In this document: in pieces, positions 7,386 through 16,247 of the stretch | Position numbering within the stretch: position 1 is the first letter of the stretch | How the letters are laid out: every line of letters begins with the position of its first letter | Source of the DNA: an uncultured Oscillospiraceae bacterium | GTDB taxonomy: Bacteria; Bacillota; Clostridia; Oscillospirales; Oscillospiraceae | Direction: 5' to 3' | DNA length: 45,809 bases | Assembly: GCA_944385445.1 (NCBI GenBank) | Contig: CALWXF010000017.1 | Span: 1 to 45,809 of the forward strand | Program-made: the position numbers and the translations under genes | The notes under the pieces: generated by a model | What the model was told of the DNA's origin: nothing | The model's input: only the letters and a program-made list of their open reading frames with translations | Database searches by the model: none

Positions 7386-8720
7386 ATGATCCTAGTGGGG
7401 AATGGAACTGTTGTGACCCGTGACCCGGAAAATCCGTTTATTTTCCAGGGCGCCGTGGTGACAAATGAGCAGGGGCTCATCGAAAAGGTGGGCACCTGGG
7501 AGCAGCTGAAGGCAGAGTATCCCCAGGCGGAGTTTGTGGATGCCCATGGCGGCGTGATCATGCCGGGCCTGATCAACATGCACCACCACATTTACTCCGC
7601 CTTTGCCCGGGGGCTCTCCCTGACCAACTACAATCCCAAGGGCTTTATGGACATTCTGGAGGGGATGTGGTGGCGTCTGGACCGGACACTGGACCTGGCG
7701 GACACCTATCACAGCGCCACCTCCACCTATCTGGACTGCATTCGCAACGGTGTTACCACCGTGTTTGACCACCATGCCAGCTACGGAGCCATCACCGGCA
7801 GCCTCCACGAGATCAGCCGGGCGGCAGACCTTATGGGAATCCGCACCTGCCTGTGCTACGAGGTCAGCGATCGGGACGGAGCGGACAAGTGCCGGGAATC
7901 CATTGAAGAAAACCTCTCCTTTATTCACACGGCCGCCGGTCGAGACGACGACATGCAGCACGCCATGATGGGAATGCATGCGGCCTTTACCCTCAGCGAC
8001 AAGACGCTGGAGGCGTGTCTGAAGGACCTGCCCCAGGGCGTGGGATGCCACGTCCATGTGGCCGAGGGCATGGACGACGCCACCCACAGCCTGAGGACCT
8101 ACGGCTGCTCGGTGGTGCGCCGCCTCATGGACCGTGGCGTCCTGGGGCCCCAGTCCATTGCAGCCCACAGCATCCACCTCAACTGGGAGGACATGCAGCT
8201 GCTCAAGGAGAGCCAGACCATGGTGGTGCACAACCCGGAGAGCAACATGGGCAATGCGGTGGGATGCGCCAACATCCCCTCCTATTATCAGGCTGGTCTC
8301 TGTCTGGGCCTGGGCACGGACGGCTATACCAGCGACATGCTGGAGAGCTACAAGGCCGCCAATGCCCTGGCCAAGCACAACGCCAAGGACCCCACGGTGG
8401 GATGGACCGAGATTCCCTCCATGCTCTTTGAGGGCAACCCCGCCCTGGCCGGCCGATACTTCCGCACCCCTCTGGGCGTGCTCAAGGAGCAGGCAGCGGC
8501 AGACATTATCATTTTGGACTATGATCCCCTGACCCCCATGACGGCGGACAACATCAACGGACACCTGCTGTTCGGCACCAACGGACGCAGCGTGATCACC
8601 ACCATGGTGGCAGGCAAGGTGCTGATGAAGGACCGGGTGTTCCAGCATGTAGACGAGGCAAAAATACTGGCCGATGCCAGACAGCAGGCCGCTCAGCTCT
8701 GGAGCCGAGTGAACCGCTGA
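7386..8720 (+). CDS. ssnA: SsnA-type aminohydrolase
   Basis: A 444-residue metal-dependent aminohydrolase of the guanine deaminase/chlorohydrolase superfamily, SsnA branch. Metal ligands are visible: NMHHHIY (H66-H68), CHVHVAEG (H222, H224, E227), AAHSIH (H261, H264) and GTDGY (D312). The ATG at 7386 follows AAGGAGGAATACAGCT. SsnA is a standing member of the YgeX/YgeY/YgfK/Se-hydroxylase gene set in both E. coli and clostridia; the reaction is presumably hydrolytic deamination of a purine or purine-derived intermediate, though the exact substrate is not established from sequence. ygfK follows after 31 bases. Confidence 0.9.
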   Translation: MILVGNGTVVTRDPENPFIFQGAVVTNEQGLIEKVGTWEQLKAEYPQAEFVDAHGGVIMPGLINMHHHIYSAFARGLSLTNYNPKGFMDILEGMWWRLDRTLDLADTYHSATSTYLDCIRNGVTTVFDHHASYGAITGSLHEISRAADLMGIRTCLCYEVSDRDGADKCRESIEENLSFIHTAAGRDDDMQHAMMGMHAAFTLSDKTLEACLKDLPQGVGCHVHVAEGMDDATHSLRTYGCSVVRRLMDRGVLGPQSIAAHSIHLNWEDMQLLKESQTMVVHNPESNMGNAVGCANIPSYYQAGLCLGLGTDGYTSDMLESYKAANALAKHNAKDPTVGWTEIPSMLFEGNPALAGRYFRTPLGVLKEQAAADIIILDYDPLTPMTADNINGHLLFGTNGRSVITTMVAGKVLMKDRVFQHVDEAKILADARQQAAQLWSRVNR

Positions 8721-8751
8721 ATATGAGATGACATTGAGGAGGAGCGTTATC

Positions 8752-10446
8752 ATGAGTGATCGTATGCATCCCATCCCCTTTTCCAGTCTGGTGGACTGGG
8801 CCCTGACCGAGTGGAGCCAGCAGGGCACCGTGTTTGGCTGTCAGAAGACCTACCACGCCACCGCTCAGCAGAGCATCCCCTACGCAGGCCGGCAGCTGGA
8901 GCTGCCCCTGGGCGTTGCGGCTGGCCCCCACACCCAGCTGGCCCAAAACCTGGCGGCGGCCTATGTGTGCGGCGGGCGTGTCTTCGAACTGAAGACCGTG
9001 CAAATCTTGGACGGCGAGGACCTCCATGTGTCCAAGCCCTGCATTCTGGCAGAGGACGAGGGGTACAACTGTGAGTGGTCCACCGAGCTCACCGTGCCCC
9101 AGGCCATGGAGGAGTATGTCAAGGGCTGGTGCCTGCTCCATCTGCTGGCCAAGGAGCTGCAGCTGGGCGAGCAGGACGGCTTCGTCTTTAATATGAGCGT
9201 GGGCTATGACCTGGCCGGCATTCAAAGCGAGAAAATCGACCGCTTTATCCGGGGCCTGAAGGACGCCTCCCAGACCGACATTTTCCAGCGCTGCAAGGAG
9301 GAGCTGCGGGCCGTGCTGCCCCGGTGCCGCTACATGACGGCGGAGGATGTGGACAACATCTCTCCCCACATCTGCAACAGCGTGACCATGTCCACCATGC
9401 ACGGGTGTCCCGCAGCCCAGATCGAGGAGATCGCCAACTACCTGCTGGAGGAAAAAAACCTGGACCTGTACCTGAAGTGCAACCCCACGCTGCTGGGCTA
9501 TGACCGGGTACGAGAGGCTCTGGACGGGCTGGGCTTTCACTACATCCAGTTTGACCGGGAGCAGTTTGCATCCGACCTGCAGTATGAGGACGCCGTGCCC
9601 ATGATCCGCCGTCTGTGGGAAAAGGCCCAGAAGCTGGGCCGGTTCTTTGGGGTAAAGCTGACCAACACCTTCCCCGTACAGGTGCACAACCACGAGCTGC
9701 CCGATGAGACCATGTACATGAGCGGACGCACCCTGCTCCCCCTGAGCCTGGGTGTGGCCCAGCTGCTGGGCCAGGAATTCCAGGGCAAGCTGCCCATCTC
9801 CTACTGCGGAGGCATCAATGCCCAGAATGTGGCGTCGGTGTACGCCACGGGCATCTCCCCCATCACCGTGTGCACCGACCTGCTCAAGCCGGGCGGGTAT
9901 CACCGGCTCCACTCCACGGCCATCAATCTGGAGTCCGCCCAGCTCTCCCCCCGCCAAGAGGTGGACGTGGAGGCAGTGGGAAGACTGGCCCGCACCCTCT
10001 GCGGACCCGCCGGAGCCACTCACGACGTACGGCGCAAGCCGGTGCCGGAGACGCCGGTGTGCACCCACGCCTGCAAGACCACCTGCGGCTGCTGCGTCAC
10101 CCTGTGTCCCAACCGTGCCAACGTGGTCATCACCGTGGCGGGCCAGCGCCAGATGCTCCATCTGGACGGCCTGTGCAACGAGTGCGGCAACTGCGCCAGC
10201 TTCTGCCCCGAGAAGTTCGCCCCCTATCTGGAGAAATTCACGGTGTTCTGCTCCCCGGAGGAGATGGAAAACAGCCGCAACAGCGGCTTCGCCCCCCTGG
10301 ACCAACAGAGATACCGCTTTGCCGTGCGCCTCAACGGCCAGCGCTGGGAGCTGGACCTGACCCAGCCCGATCCAGCCATTCCCCGGGATCTGGTGGACAT
10401 CATCCTCACAGTGGTGGATGTGTACCCCTACCTGCTCTACTGCTGA
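8752..10446 (+). CDS. ygfK: YgfK-type iron-sulfur oxidoreductase lacking the central FAD/NAD(P)H domain
   Basis: A 564-residue protein in an uninterrupted frame (ATG at 8752 after GAGGAGG). Residues 1-395 match the N-terminal dihydroorotate-dehydrogenase-like domain of YgfK (AAGPHTQLAQN near 56-66, FELKTVQILD, STMHGCP near 214-220, TDLLKPGGY near 375-383). Residues 437-490 match its C-terminal ferredoxin domain, with a first cysteine set at 437, 441, 445, 447, 448, 452 and a second at 475, 478, 481, 485. E. coli YgfK, as I recall it, is about 1030 residues and carries a glutamate-synthase-small-subunit-like FAD/NAD(P)H domain between these parts; here it is absent and the flanks join directly. 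It is probably an electron-transfer partner of the hydroxylase. Confidence 0.88.
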   Translation: MSDRMHPIPFSSLVDWALTEWSQQGTVFGCQKTYHATAQQSIPYAGRQLELPLGVAAGPHTQLAQNLAAAYVCGGRVFELKTVQILDGEDLHVSKPCILAEDEGYNCEWSTELTVPQAMEEYVKGWCLLHLLAKELQLGEQDGFVFNMSVGYDLAGIQSEKIDRFIRGLKDASQTDIFQRCKEELRAVLPRCRYMTAEDVDNISPHICNSVTMSTMHGCPAAQIEEIANYLLEEKNLDLYLKCNPTLLGYDRVREALDGLGFHYIQFDREQFASDLQYEDAVPMIRRLWEKAQKLGRFFGVKLTNTFPVQVHNHELPDETMYMSGRTLLPLSLGVAQLLGQEFQGKLPISYCGGINAQNVASVYATGISPITVCTDLLKPGGYHRLHSTAINLESAQLSPRQEVDVEAVGRLARTLCGPAGATHDVRRKPVPETPVCTHACKTTCGCCVTLCPNRANVVITVAGQRQMLHLDGLCNECGNCASFCPEKFAPYLEKFTVFCSPEEMENSRNSGFAPLDQQRYRFAVRLNGQRWELDLTQPDPAIPRDLVDIILTVVDVYPYLLYC

Positions 10447-10545
10447 GCTCAGCCGCCTGAAGCGAGGGGGCAGAGAGAATCCCCTGATTTTTCCATTTAA
10501 GTGGCGACGCAAATGAAATTCTCACAAATTTTTCTCTCCACCCTC

Positions 10546-10573
10546 TTGATTTTTTTACGTTCTGTGCTATGAT
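10546..10573 (+). promoter_or_regulatory. Promoter of the ygeX operon
   Basis: TTGATT (10546-10551) and TATGAT (10568-10573) are 16 bases apart, in an AT-rich stretch 65 bases before ygeX. It separates ygeX-ygeY-ygeW-arcC-ridA from ssnA-ygfK as a second transcription unit; no strong terminator follows ygfK, so read-through is also likely. Confidence 0.65.
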
Positions 10574-10637
10574 AAGCATGTAAGCTAAAAAAGATTTTGG
10601 CAGTATTAAAATAATTTAGTTTTAGGAGGCGGACCAA

Positions 10638-11843
10638 ATGGACGCGATCAAATGGGTGGCCAACCGGATGCCCAAAACCGAGGACACACAGCTGTCTGTG
10701 ATGTCCCTGGACCATGTCAAGAAAGCGCGTGCGTTTCACCAGAGTTTCCCCCAATATAATCAGACTCCCCTGGCTCAGCTGGATGGCATGGCCAAAGAGT
10801 TGGGTCTGGGCGGCTTGTTTGTCAAGGACGAGAGCTACCGGTTCGGCCTGAATGCCTTTAAGGTGCTGGGCGGTTCCTTTGCCATGGCCAACTACATCGC
10901 TGAGGCGCTGGGCCGGGACGTGTCGGAGATGACCTATGACTATCTCACCAGCCAGCAGCTGAAGGATGAGTTTGGACAGGCCACCTTCTTCACCGCCACC
11001 GATGGCAACCATGGCCGTGGCGTGGCTTGGGCCGCCAATAAGCTGGGTCAGAAGTCCGTGGTGCTCATGCCCAAGGGGAGCACCAAGACCCGCTTTGACA
11101 ACATCGCCAAGGAGGGCGCCAAAGTCACCATCGAGGAAGTCAACTACGACGAGTGCGTGCGCCGTGCCAACGCCATGGCCGAGCAGACCGAGCATGGTGT
11201 GATGGTGCAGGACACTGCCTGGGATGGCTACGAGAAGATCCCCGCCTGGATCATGCAGGGCTACGGGACCATGGCCAGCGAGGCCAGCGAGCAGCTGCAG
11301 GCCGCCGGCGTCAAGCGTCCCACCCACATCTTTGTGCAGGCGGGCGTAGGCAGCCTGGCCGGCGCCGTCCAGGGGTATTTTGCCAACCTGTACCCGGACT
11401 GCTGCCCCACCACGGTGATTATGGAGGCCCAGGTGGCCGACTGTCTGTACCGCAGCGCTGCGGCAGCGGACGGAGATATCCGCTTTGCCACCGGCGATTT
11501 GCAGACCATCATGGCCGGCCTGGCCTGCGGCGAGCCCAACACCATCAGCTTTGACATCCTCAAGAACCACAGCTCCTTCTTTGTCTCCTGCCCGGACTGG
11601 GTGGCAGCCAAGGGTATGCGCATGCTGGGCGCTCCCGTCAAGGGGGACCCCCAGGTGGTGTCCGGCGAGTCCGGCGCTGTGGGCATGGGCCTGATCGCCA
11701 CCCTGATGACCGATCCCGCCTATCAGGAGCTAAGGGAGGCCATCGGCCTGGACGAGAACAGCGTGGTGCTGATGTTCTCCACCGAGGGCGATACCGATCC
11801 CGAGAACTATCGTGCCATCGTCTGGGAAGGCAAGCAGGTCTGA
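10638..11843 (+). CDS. ygeX: Diaminopropionate ammonia-lyase
   Basis: A 401-residue PLP enzyme that converts 2,3-diaminopropionate to pyruvate and two ammonia via 2-aminoacrylate. The Schiff-base lysine is K75 in FGLNAFKVLGG; TDGNHGRG (121-128, phosphate/cofactor contact and a candidate catalytic aspartate) and QDTAWDGYEKIP (191-202, second candidate aspartate) match the E. coli enzyme. Length equals the family norm. AGGAGGCGGACCAA precedes the ATG. It is first in an operon with ygeY, ygeW, arcC and ridA. In the purine pathway it is the carbon exit to central metabolism. Confidence 0.94.
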   Translation: MDAIKWVANRMPKTEDTQLSVMSLDHVKKARAFHQSFPQYNQTPLAQLDGMAKELGLGGLFVKDESYRFGLNAFKVLGGSFAMANYIAEALGRDVSEMTYDYLTSQQLKDEFGQATFFTATDGNHGRGVAWAANKLGQKSVVLMPKGSTKTRFDNIAKEGAKVTIEEVNYDECVRRANAMAEQTEHGVMVQDTAWDGYEKIPAWIMQGYGTMASEASEQLQAAGVKRPTHIFVQAGVGSLAGAVQGYFANLYPDCCPTTVIMEAQVADCLYRSAAAADGDIRFATGDLQTIMAGLACGEPNTISFDILKNHSSFFVSCPDWVAAKGMRMLGAPVKGDPQVVSGESGAVGMGLIATLMTDPAYQELREAIGLDENSVVLMFSTEGDTDPENYRAIVWEGKQV

Positions 11844-11895
11844 GGACCAACGGAACTGTATGTGATAAATGATATGATATAAGGAGGAACTTACC

Positions 11896-13287
11896 ATGGA
11901 TTTTGAGCAGATCAAAAAGGCAGCGGAGGGCTACCGTGCCGACATGACCAGCTTCCTGCGTGCCATGATCTCCCACCCCAGCGAGAGCTGCGAGGAGAAG
12001 GAAGTGGTGGCCTGCATCAAGGCCGAGATGGAGAAGCTGAACTTCGACAAGGTCGAGGTGGACGGCCTGGGCAACGTCATCGGTTGGATGGGCCAGGGCG
12101 ATAAGATCATCGCCATCGACTCCCACATCGACACCGTGGGCGTGGGCAACATCGACAACTGGACCCATGACCCCTACCAGGGCTATGAGGACGACCAGGT
12201 CATCTATGGCCGCGGCGGCTCCGACCAGGAGGGCGGCATGGCTTCCGCGGTGTACGGCGCCAAGATCATGAAGGACATGGGCCTGATTCCCCAGGGCTAC
12301 AAGATCATGGTTGTGGGCTCCGTCCAGGAAGAGGACTGCGACGGCATGTGCTGGCAGTACATCGTCAACAAGTACTTCCCCGCCAACGGCATCCAGAAGG
12401 AGCAGGTGGAGTTCGTCATCTCCACCGAGCCCACCGACGGCGGTATCTACCGTGGCCACCGTGGCCGCATGGAGATCCGTGTGGACGTCAAGGGCGTCTC
12501 CTGCCATGGCTCCGCCCCCGAGCGTGGTGACAACGCCATTTACAAGATGGCTGACATTCTCCAGGACGTGCGTGCCCTCAACGAGAACCCCGCCGATGAC
12601 TCCGTGGAGATCAAGGGCCTGGTCAAGATGCTGGACCCCAAGTACAATCCCGACCACTACGAGGACGCCCGCTTCCTGGGCCGCGGCACCTGCACCACCT
12701 CTCAGATCTTCTATACCTCTCCCAGCCGCTGCGCTGTGGCTGACTCCTGCTCCATCTCCATTGACCGCCGCATGACCGCCGGCGAGACCTGGGACTCCTG
12801 CCTGCAGGAGATCCGTGACCTGCCCAGCGTCAAGAAGTACGGCGACGACGTGAAGGTCTCCATGTACATGTATGACCGTCCCTCCTGGACCGGCGAGGTC
12901 TACGAGACCGAGTGCTACTTCCCCACCTGGATCAACAAGGAAAACGCCGCCCACGTCCAGGCTCTGGTGGACGCCCACCACGCCCTGTTCGGGGACAAGC
13001 GTGTGGGTCCCGAGGGCGCCATGCACCTGCGCAACCGTCCGCTCACCGACAAGTGGACCTTCTCCACCAACGGCGTGGCCATTCAGGGCCGCTACGGCAT
13101 CCCCTGCGTGGGCTTCGGCCCCGGCGCTGAGAGCCAGGCTCACGCCCCCAACGAGATCACCTGGAAGGACGATCTGGTGGCCTGCGCCGCTCTGTACGCC
13201 GCCGTTCCCGGCCTGTACAAGGAAGAGAACAAGACCGCCGACGTCTCTCAGTTCCGTGCCGGCAAGACCGACAACGACATCCGCTGA
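11896..13287 (+). CDS. ygeY: YgeY-type M20 hydrolase (selenium-metabolism-associated)
   Basis: A 463-residue metallohydrolase of the M20 family, YgeY subgroup. Metal motifs: SHIDTVGVG (76-84, H77 and D79), [10 protein letters not shown] (D110) and QEED (144-147, with E145 as probable base). The ATG follows AAGGAGGAACTTACC. It sits between ygeX and ygeW, the same order as in E. coli read backwards. The family is known by genomic association with SsnA and selenium hydroxylases; in the pathway it probably cleaves an amide or ureido bond to free diaminopropionate. It is a different subgroup from the M20 hydrolase at 174-1391. Confidence 0.92.
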   Translation: MDFEQIKKAAEGYRADMTSFLRAMISHPSESCEEKEVVACIKAEMEKLNFDKVEVDGLGNVIGWMGQGDKIIAIDSHIDTVGVGNIDNWTHDPYQGYEDDQVIYGRGGSDQEGGMASAVYGAKIMKDMGLIPQGYKIMVVGSVQEEDCDGMCWQYIVNKYFPANGIQKEQVEFVISTEPTDGGIYRGHRGRMEIRVDVKGVSCHGSAPERGDNAIYKMADILQDVRALNENPADDSVEIKGLVKMLDPKYNPDHYEDARFLGRGTCTTSQIFYTSPSRCAVADSCSISIDRRMTAGETWDSCLQEIRDLPSVKKYGDDVKVSMYMYDRPSWTGEVYETECYFPTWINKENAAHVQALVDAHHALFGDKRVGPEGAMHLRNRPLTDKWTFSTNGVAIQGRYGIPCVGFGPGAESQAHAPNEITWKDDLVACAALYAAVPGLYKEENKTADVSQFRAGKTDNDIR

Positions 13288-13347
13288 TGGACCCTGACGG
13301 TGTTCCACAGTGCCTGAACCATCAAATATAAAGGAGTACGATAAATC

Positions 13348-14544
13348 ATGGATAAGACTTTGCAGATGTATATTGACAAGCTCAATGCCCTGAACTTCAA
13401 GGAGATGTACGAGGGCGACTTCTTCCTGACCTGGGACAAGACCGACGATGAGCTGGAGGCCGTCTTCACCGTGGCCGACGCCCTGCGCTACATGCGTGAG
13501 AACAACATCTCCACCAAGATCTTCGAGTCCGGTCTGGGCATTTCCCTGTTCCGTGACAACTCCACCCGTACCCGTTTCTCCTTCGCCTCCGCCTGCAACC
13601 TGCTGGGCCTGGAGGTCCAGGACCTGGACGAGGGCAAGAGCCAGATCGCTCACGGCGAGACTGTGCGTGAGACTGCCAACATGATCTCCTTCATGGCTGA
13701 TGTCATCGGCATCCGTGACGACATGTACATCGGCAAGGGCCACACCTACATGAAAGAGGTGGTGGAGGCCGTTACCCAGGGCCACGAGGACGGCGTGCTG
13801 GAGCAGAAGCCCACTCTGGTGAACCTGCAGTGCGACATCGACCACCCCACCCAGTGCATGGCTGATATGCTGCACATCATCCACGAGTTCGGTGGCGTGG
13901 AGAACCTGAAGGGCAAGAAGGTCGCCATGACCTGGGCCTACTCCCCCAGCTATGGCAAGCCCCTGAGCGTGCCCCAGGGCGTCATCGGTCTGATGACCCG
14001 CTTCGGCATGGACGTGGTTCTGGCCCATCCCGAGGGCTATGAGGTCATGCCCGAGGTGGAGGAAGTGGCCAAGAAGAACGCCGAAGCTTCCGGCGGCACC
14101 TTCCGCCGCACCAACTCCATGGCCGATGCCTTCAAGGACGCCGACATCGTCTACCCCAAGAGCTGGGCTCCCTTCGCCGCCATGGAGAAGCGCACCGAGC
14201 TGTACGGCAACGGCGATACCGACGGCATCAAGGCTCTGGAGAAGGAGCTGCTGGCTCAGAACGCCGAGCACAAGGATTGGTGCTGCACCGAGGAGCTGAT
14301 GGCCACCACCAAGGACGGAAAGGCCCTGTATCTGCACTGCCTGCCCGCCGACATCAACGATGTCTCCTGTGTGGACGGCGAGGTGGAGGCCTCTGTGTTT
14401 GACCGCTATCGCACCCCCCTGTACAAGGAGGCCAGCTACAAGCCCTATGTGATTGCCGCCATGATCCTGCTGGCTAAGGTGAAGGATCCTGCCGAGGCCC
14501 TCAAGGCTCTGGAGGAGCGGGGCACTGCTCGCAAGTTCCGCTGA
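13348..14544 (+). CDS. ygeW: Knotted carbamoyltransferase YgeW
   Basis: A 398-residue member of the aspartate/ornithine transcarbamoylase superfamily, YgeW branch. The carbamoyl-phosphate loop STRTR is at 72-76, HPTQCMADM is the second phosphate/carbamoyl contact, and HCLPAD lies near the C-terminus. Length and sequence separate it from PyrB at 3603-4520. An AAAGGAG site precedes the ATG at 13348. With ArcC immediately downstream, it most likely works in the phosphorolytic direction, transferring a carbamoyl group from a ureido intermediate to phosphate. The natural substrate was unknown for long; a ureido compound from purine breakdown fits the context. Confidence 0.93.
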   Translation: MDKTLQMYIDKLNALNFKEMYEGDFFLTWDKTDDELEAVFTVADALRYMRENNISTKIFESGLGISLFRDNSTRTRFSFASACNLLGLEVQDLDEGKSQIAHGETVRETANMISFMADVIGIRDDMYIGKGHTYMKEVVEAVTQGHEDGVLEQKPTLVNLQCDIDHPTQCMADMLHIIHEFGGVENLKGKKVAMTWAYSPSYGKPLSVPQGVIGLMTRFGMDVVLAHPEGYEVMPEVEEVAKKNAEASGGTFRRTNSMADAFKDADIVYPKSWAPFAAMEKRTELYGNGDTDGIKALEKELLAQNAEHKDWCCTEELMATTKDGKALYLHCLPADINDVSCVDGEVEASVFDRYRTPLYKEASYKPYVIAAMILLAKVKDPAEALKALEERGTARKFR

Positions 14545-14562
14545 GTTTTCGCTGCATCCCAG

Positions 14563-14617
14563 AAACATATCGGCCGCCTCTTCCATTGCCTGGTGAGGTG
14601 GCCGGCATGTTTTCAAG
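14563..14617 (+). terminator. Hairpin between ygeW and arcC, partial terminator
   Basis: GGCCGCCTC (14572-14580) pairs with GAGGTGGCC (14594-14602), and the flanking AACAT/ATGTT extends the stem. It is followed by a short TTTT. As arcC belongs to the same pathway, it may lower rather than stop transcription. Confidence 0.45.
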
Positions 14618-14667
14618 GCTGCCAGCTGACATGTTTCATTGAACCAACATGATTTTTGGAGGTAATT

Positions 14668-15612
14668 ATGGGTAAGCGTATTGTCGTTGCCCTGGGGGGC
14701 AATGCTCTAGGAAACAATCTGCCCGAGCAGATGCTTGCCGTGAAGGAGACTGCCCGTGCCATTGCGGATCTGATTGAAGGGGGCAACGAGGTCATCGTGG
14801 CCCACGGAAACGGTCCCCAGGTGGGCATGATTCAAAAGGCCATGGCGGAGCTCACCCGCTCCGACCCTGAGAAGTACATCCCCTGTCCCTTGTCGGTGTG
14901 TGTGGCCATGAGCCAGGGGTACATCGGATACGACCTGCAAAATGCACTCCGGGAGGAGTTGCTGGACCGGGGCATCGACAAGGGTGTGGCCACCGTGCTC
15001 ACCCAGGTGGAGGTGGACCCCGAGGACCCCGCATTCAACAACCCCAACAAGCCCATCGGCGCCTTTATGACCAAGGAAGAGGCGGATAAGCTGGTGGCAG
15101 AGCGGGGCTATCAGGTGATGGAGGACGCTGGCAGAGGGTACCGCCGTGTGGTGGCCTCTCCCCGCCCCCAGAACGTGGTGGAGCTGGGGACCATCCGGGC
15201 CCTGGTGGACACCGACCATGTGGTGGTGGCCTGCGGCGGCGGCGGCATTCCCGTATTCGCCACAGAGGGCAACCACCTCAAGGGCGCCGCAGCCGTGATC
15301 GACAAGGACTTTGCCAGCGAGAAGCTGGCGGAGCTGTTGGATGCGGACTATCTCATCATCCTCACCGCCGTGGAGAAGGCCGCCATCAACTTCGGCAAGC
15401 CCAACCAGAAATGGCTGGATACCATCTCGGTGGCAGAGGCCGAGCAGTACTGCCAGGAGGGCCACTTCGCCCCCGGCTCCATGCTGCCCAAGGTGCAGGC
15501 TGCCATGACGTTTGCCCAGTCTAAGCCCGGCCGTCGTGCCCTGATCACCCTGCTGGAAAAGGCACGGGATGGCATTGAGGGCCGCACCGGAACCGTGATC
15601 GTCAACTCTTGA
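14668..15612 (+). CDS. arcC: Carbamate kinase
   Basis: A 314-residue kinase (YqeA/ArcC family) that converts carbamoyl phosphate plus ADP to ATP, ammonia and CO2. The N-terminal VALGGNALG (7-15), HGNGPQVG (about 48-55) and a glycine-rich CGGGGIPV stretch are typical. The ATG at 14668 follows TGGAGGT at 4-5 bases; an upstream start 4 codons earlier has none. It lies between ygeW and ridA and is the energy-conserving step of the island. No arginine deiminase or ornithine carbamoyltransferase is nearby, which argues against arginine fermentation. Confidence 0.95.
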   Translation: MGKRIVVALGGNALGNNLPEQMLAVKETARAIADLIEGGNEVIVAHGNGPQVGMIQKAMAELTRSDPEKYIPCPLSVCVAMSQGYIGYDLQNALREELLDRGIDKGVATVLTQVEVDPEDPAFNNPNKPIGAFMTKEEADKLVAERGYQVMEDAGRGYRRVVASPRPQNVVELGTIRALVDTDHVVVACGGGGIPVFATEGNHLKGAAAVIDKDFASEKLAELLDADYLIILTAVEKAAINFGKPNQKWLDTISVAEAEQYCQEGHFAPGSMLPKVQAAMTFAQSKPGRRALITLLEKARDGIEGRTGTVIVNS

Positions 15613-15648
15613 CCCACGGCATCAACATTGAAAAAGGAAGTGCTGCAT

Positions 15649-16026
15649 ATGAATAAGGCAATTGCCACTGTGAACGCTCCTGGAGCCATTGGCCCCTACT
15701 CCCAGGCCGTGCAGGCCGGGAACACCGTCTATGTCTCCGGCCAGCTGCCCATCGACCCCGCCACCGGCGCCTTTGCCGCCGAGGACATCGCCGGACAGAC
15801 TGAGCAGAGCCTGAAGAACATCGGCGCCATCCTGGCTGAGGCCGGGTATGGCTTTGAGGATGTGGTCAAGACCACCGTGCTCCTGGCGGACATCAACGAT
15901 TTTGCCGCCATGAACGAGGTGTACGGCCGGTACTTCACCGGCACCTGCCCCGCCCGTGCCGCCTTTGCAGTCAAGGATCTGCCCAAGGGCGCCCGTGTGG
16001 AGATCGAGGCCATTGCCGTAAAGTAA
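15649..16026 (+). CDS. ridA: RidA-family 2-aminoacrylate deaminase
   Basis: A 125-residue protein of the Rid/YER057c/UK114 family, which hydrolyses reactive enamines and imines such as 2-aminoacrylate. The motifs IGPYSQAV (near 12-19), SGQLPIDP, and CPARAAFAV with the substrate-binding arginine are present. The ATG at 15649 has AAAAGGAAG upstream; a TTG 7 codons earlier is less likely. It is last in the ygeX operon, 36 bases after arcC, and a terminator follows. Co-transcription with ygeX, which makes 2-aminoacrylate, suggests a dedicated role in finishing that reaction and protecting PLP enzymes. Confidence 0.93.
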   Translation: MNKAIATVNAPGAIGPYSQAVQAGNTVYVSGQLPIDPATGAFAAEDIAGQTEQSLKNIGAILAEAGYGFEDVVKTTVLLADINDFAAMNEVYGRYFTGTCPARAAFAVKDLPKGARVEIEAIAVK

Positions 16027-16061
16027 TCGCCTCAGACAACTTGATTTAGGCCGACAGAGGA

Positions 16062-16102
16062 GAATCACCTGCGCCCGTGTGTTGGCCAGGTGATTCCTTT
16101 TT
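16062..16102 (+). terminator. Intrinsic terminator after ridA
   Basis: A 10-bp stem (16062-16071 with 16087-16096) is followed by TTTTT (16098-16102). It lies 35 bases after the ridA stop and 145 bases before the hydroxylase gene. Confidence 0.8.
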
Positions 16103-16109
16103 ACCACCC

Positions 16110-16222
16110 GGAGGAGATGACAGCAGGACTCCTGTCTCCTCCACAGCAGTAGCACAAGGACAGCGGCTGAGCCCCATGGCCGGGTATGGCGTTGGACGGC
16201 GCCATGCTCTGCCACAGCATGG
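16110..16222 (+). promoter_or_regulatory. Hairpin-rich leader of the hydroxylase gene
   Basis: Two further hairpins follow the ridA terminator: GGAGGAGA (16110-16117) with TCTCCTCC (16135-16142), and CCATGCT (16202-16208) with AGCATGG (16216-16222). No convincing promoter is seen between the terminator and the gene, so expression may depend on read-through. A molybdenum-cofactor riboswitch could not be recognised by eye. Confidence 0.3.
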
Positions 16223-16247
16223 GAGCAAACACGAAAGGAGCAGTCAT

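Noticed and set aside
13348-15612. Arginine deiminase or ornithine fermentation pathway from carbamoyltransferase plus carbamate kinase
   Set aside because: No arginine deiminase or arginine/ornithine antiporter is present, and the transferase is of the YgeW type next to YgeX and YgeY.
16077-16247. 57-codon N-terminal extension of the hydroxylase
   Set aside because: It begins inside the ridA terminator and the family starts at MYTLYVNG, which has its own ribosome site.
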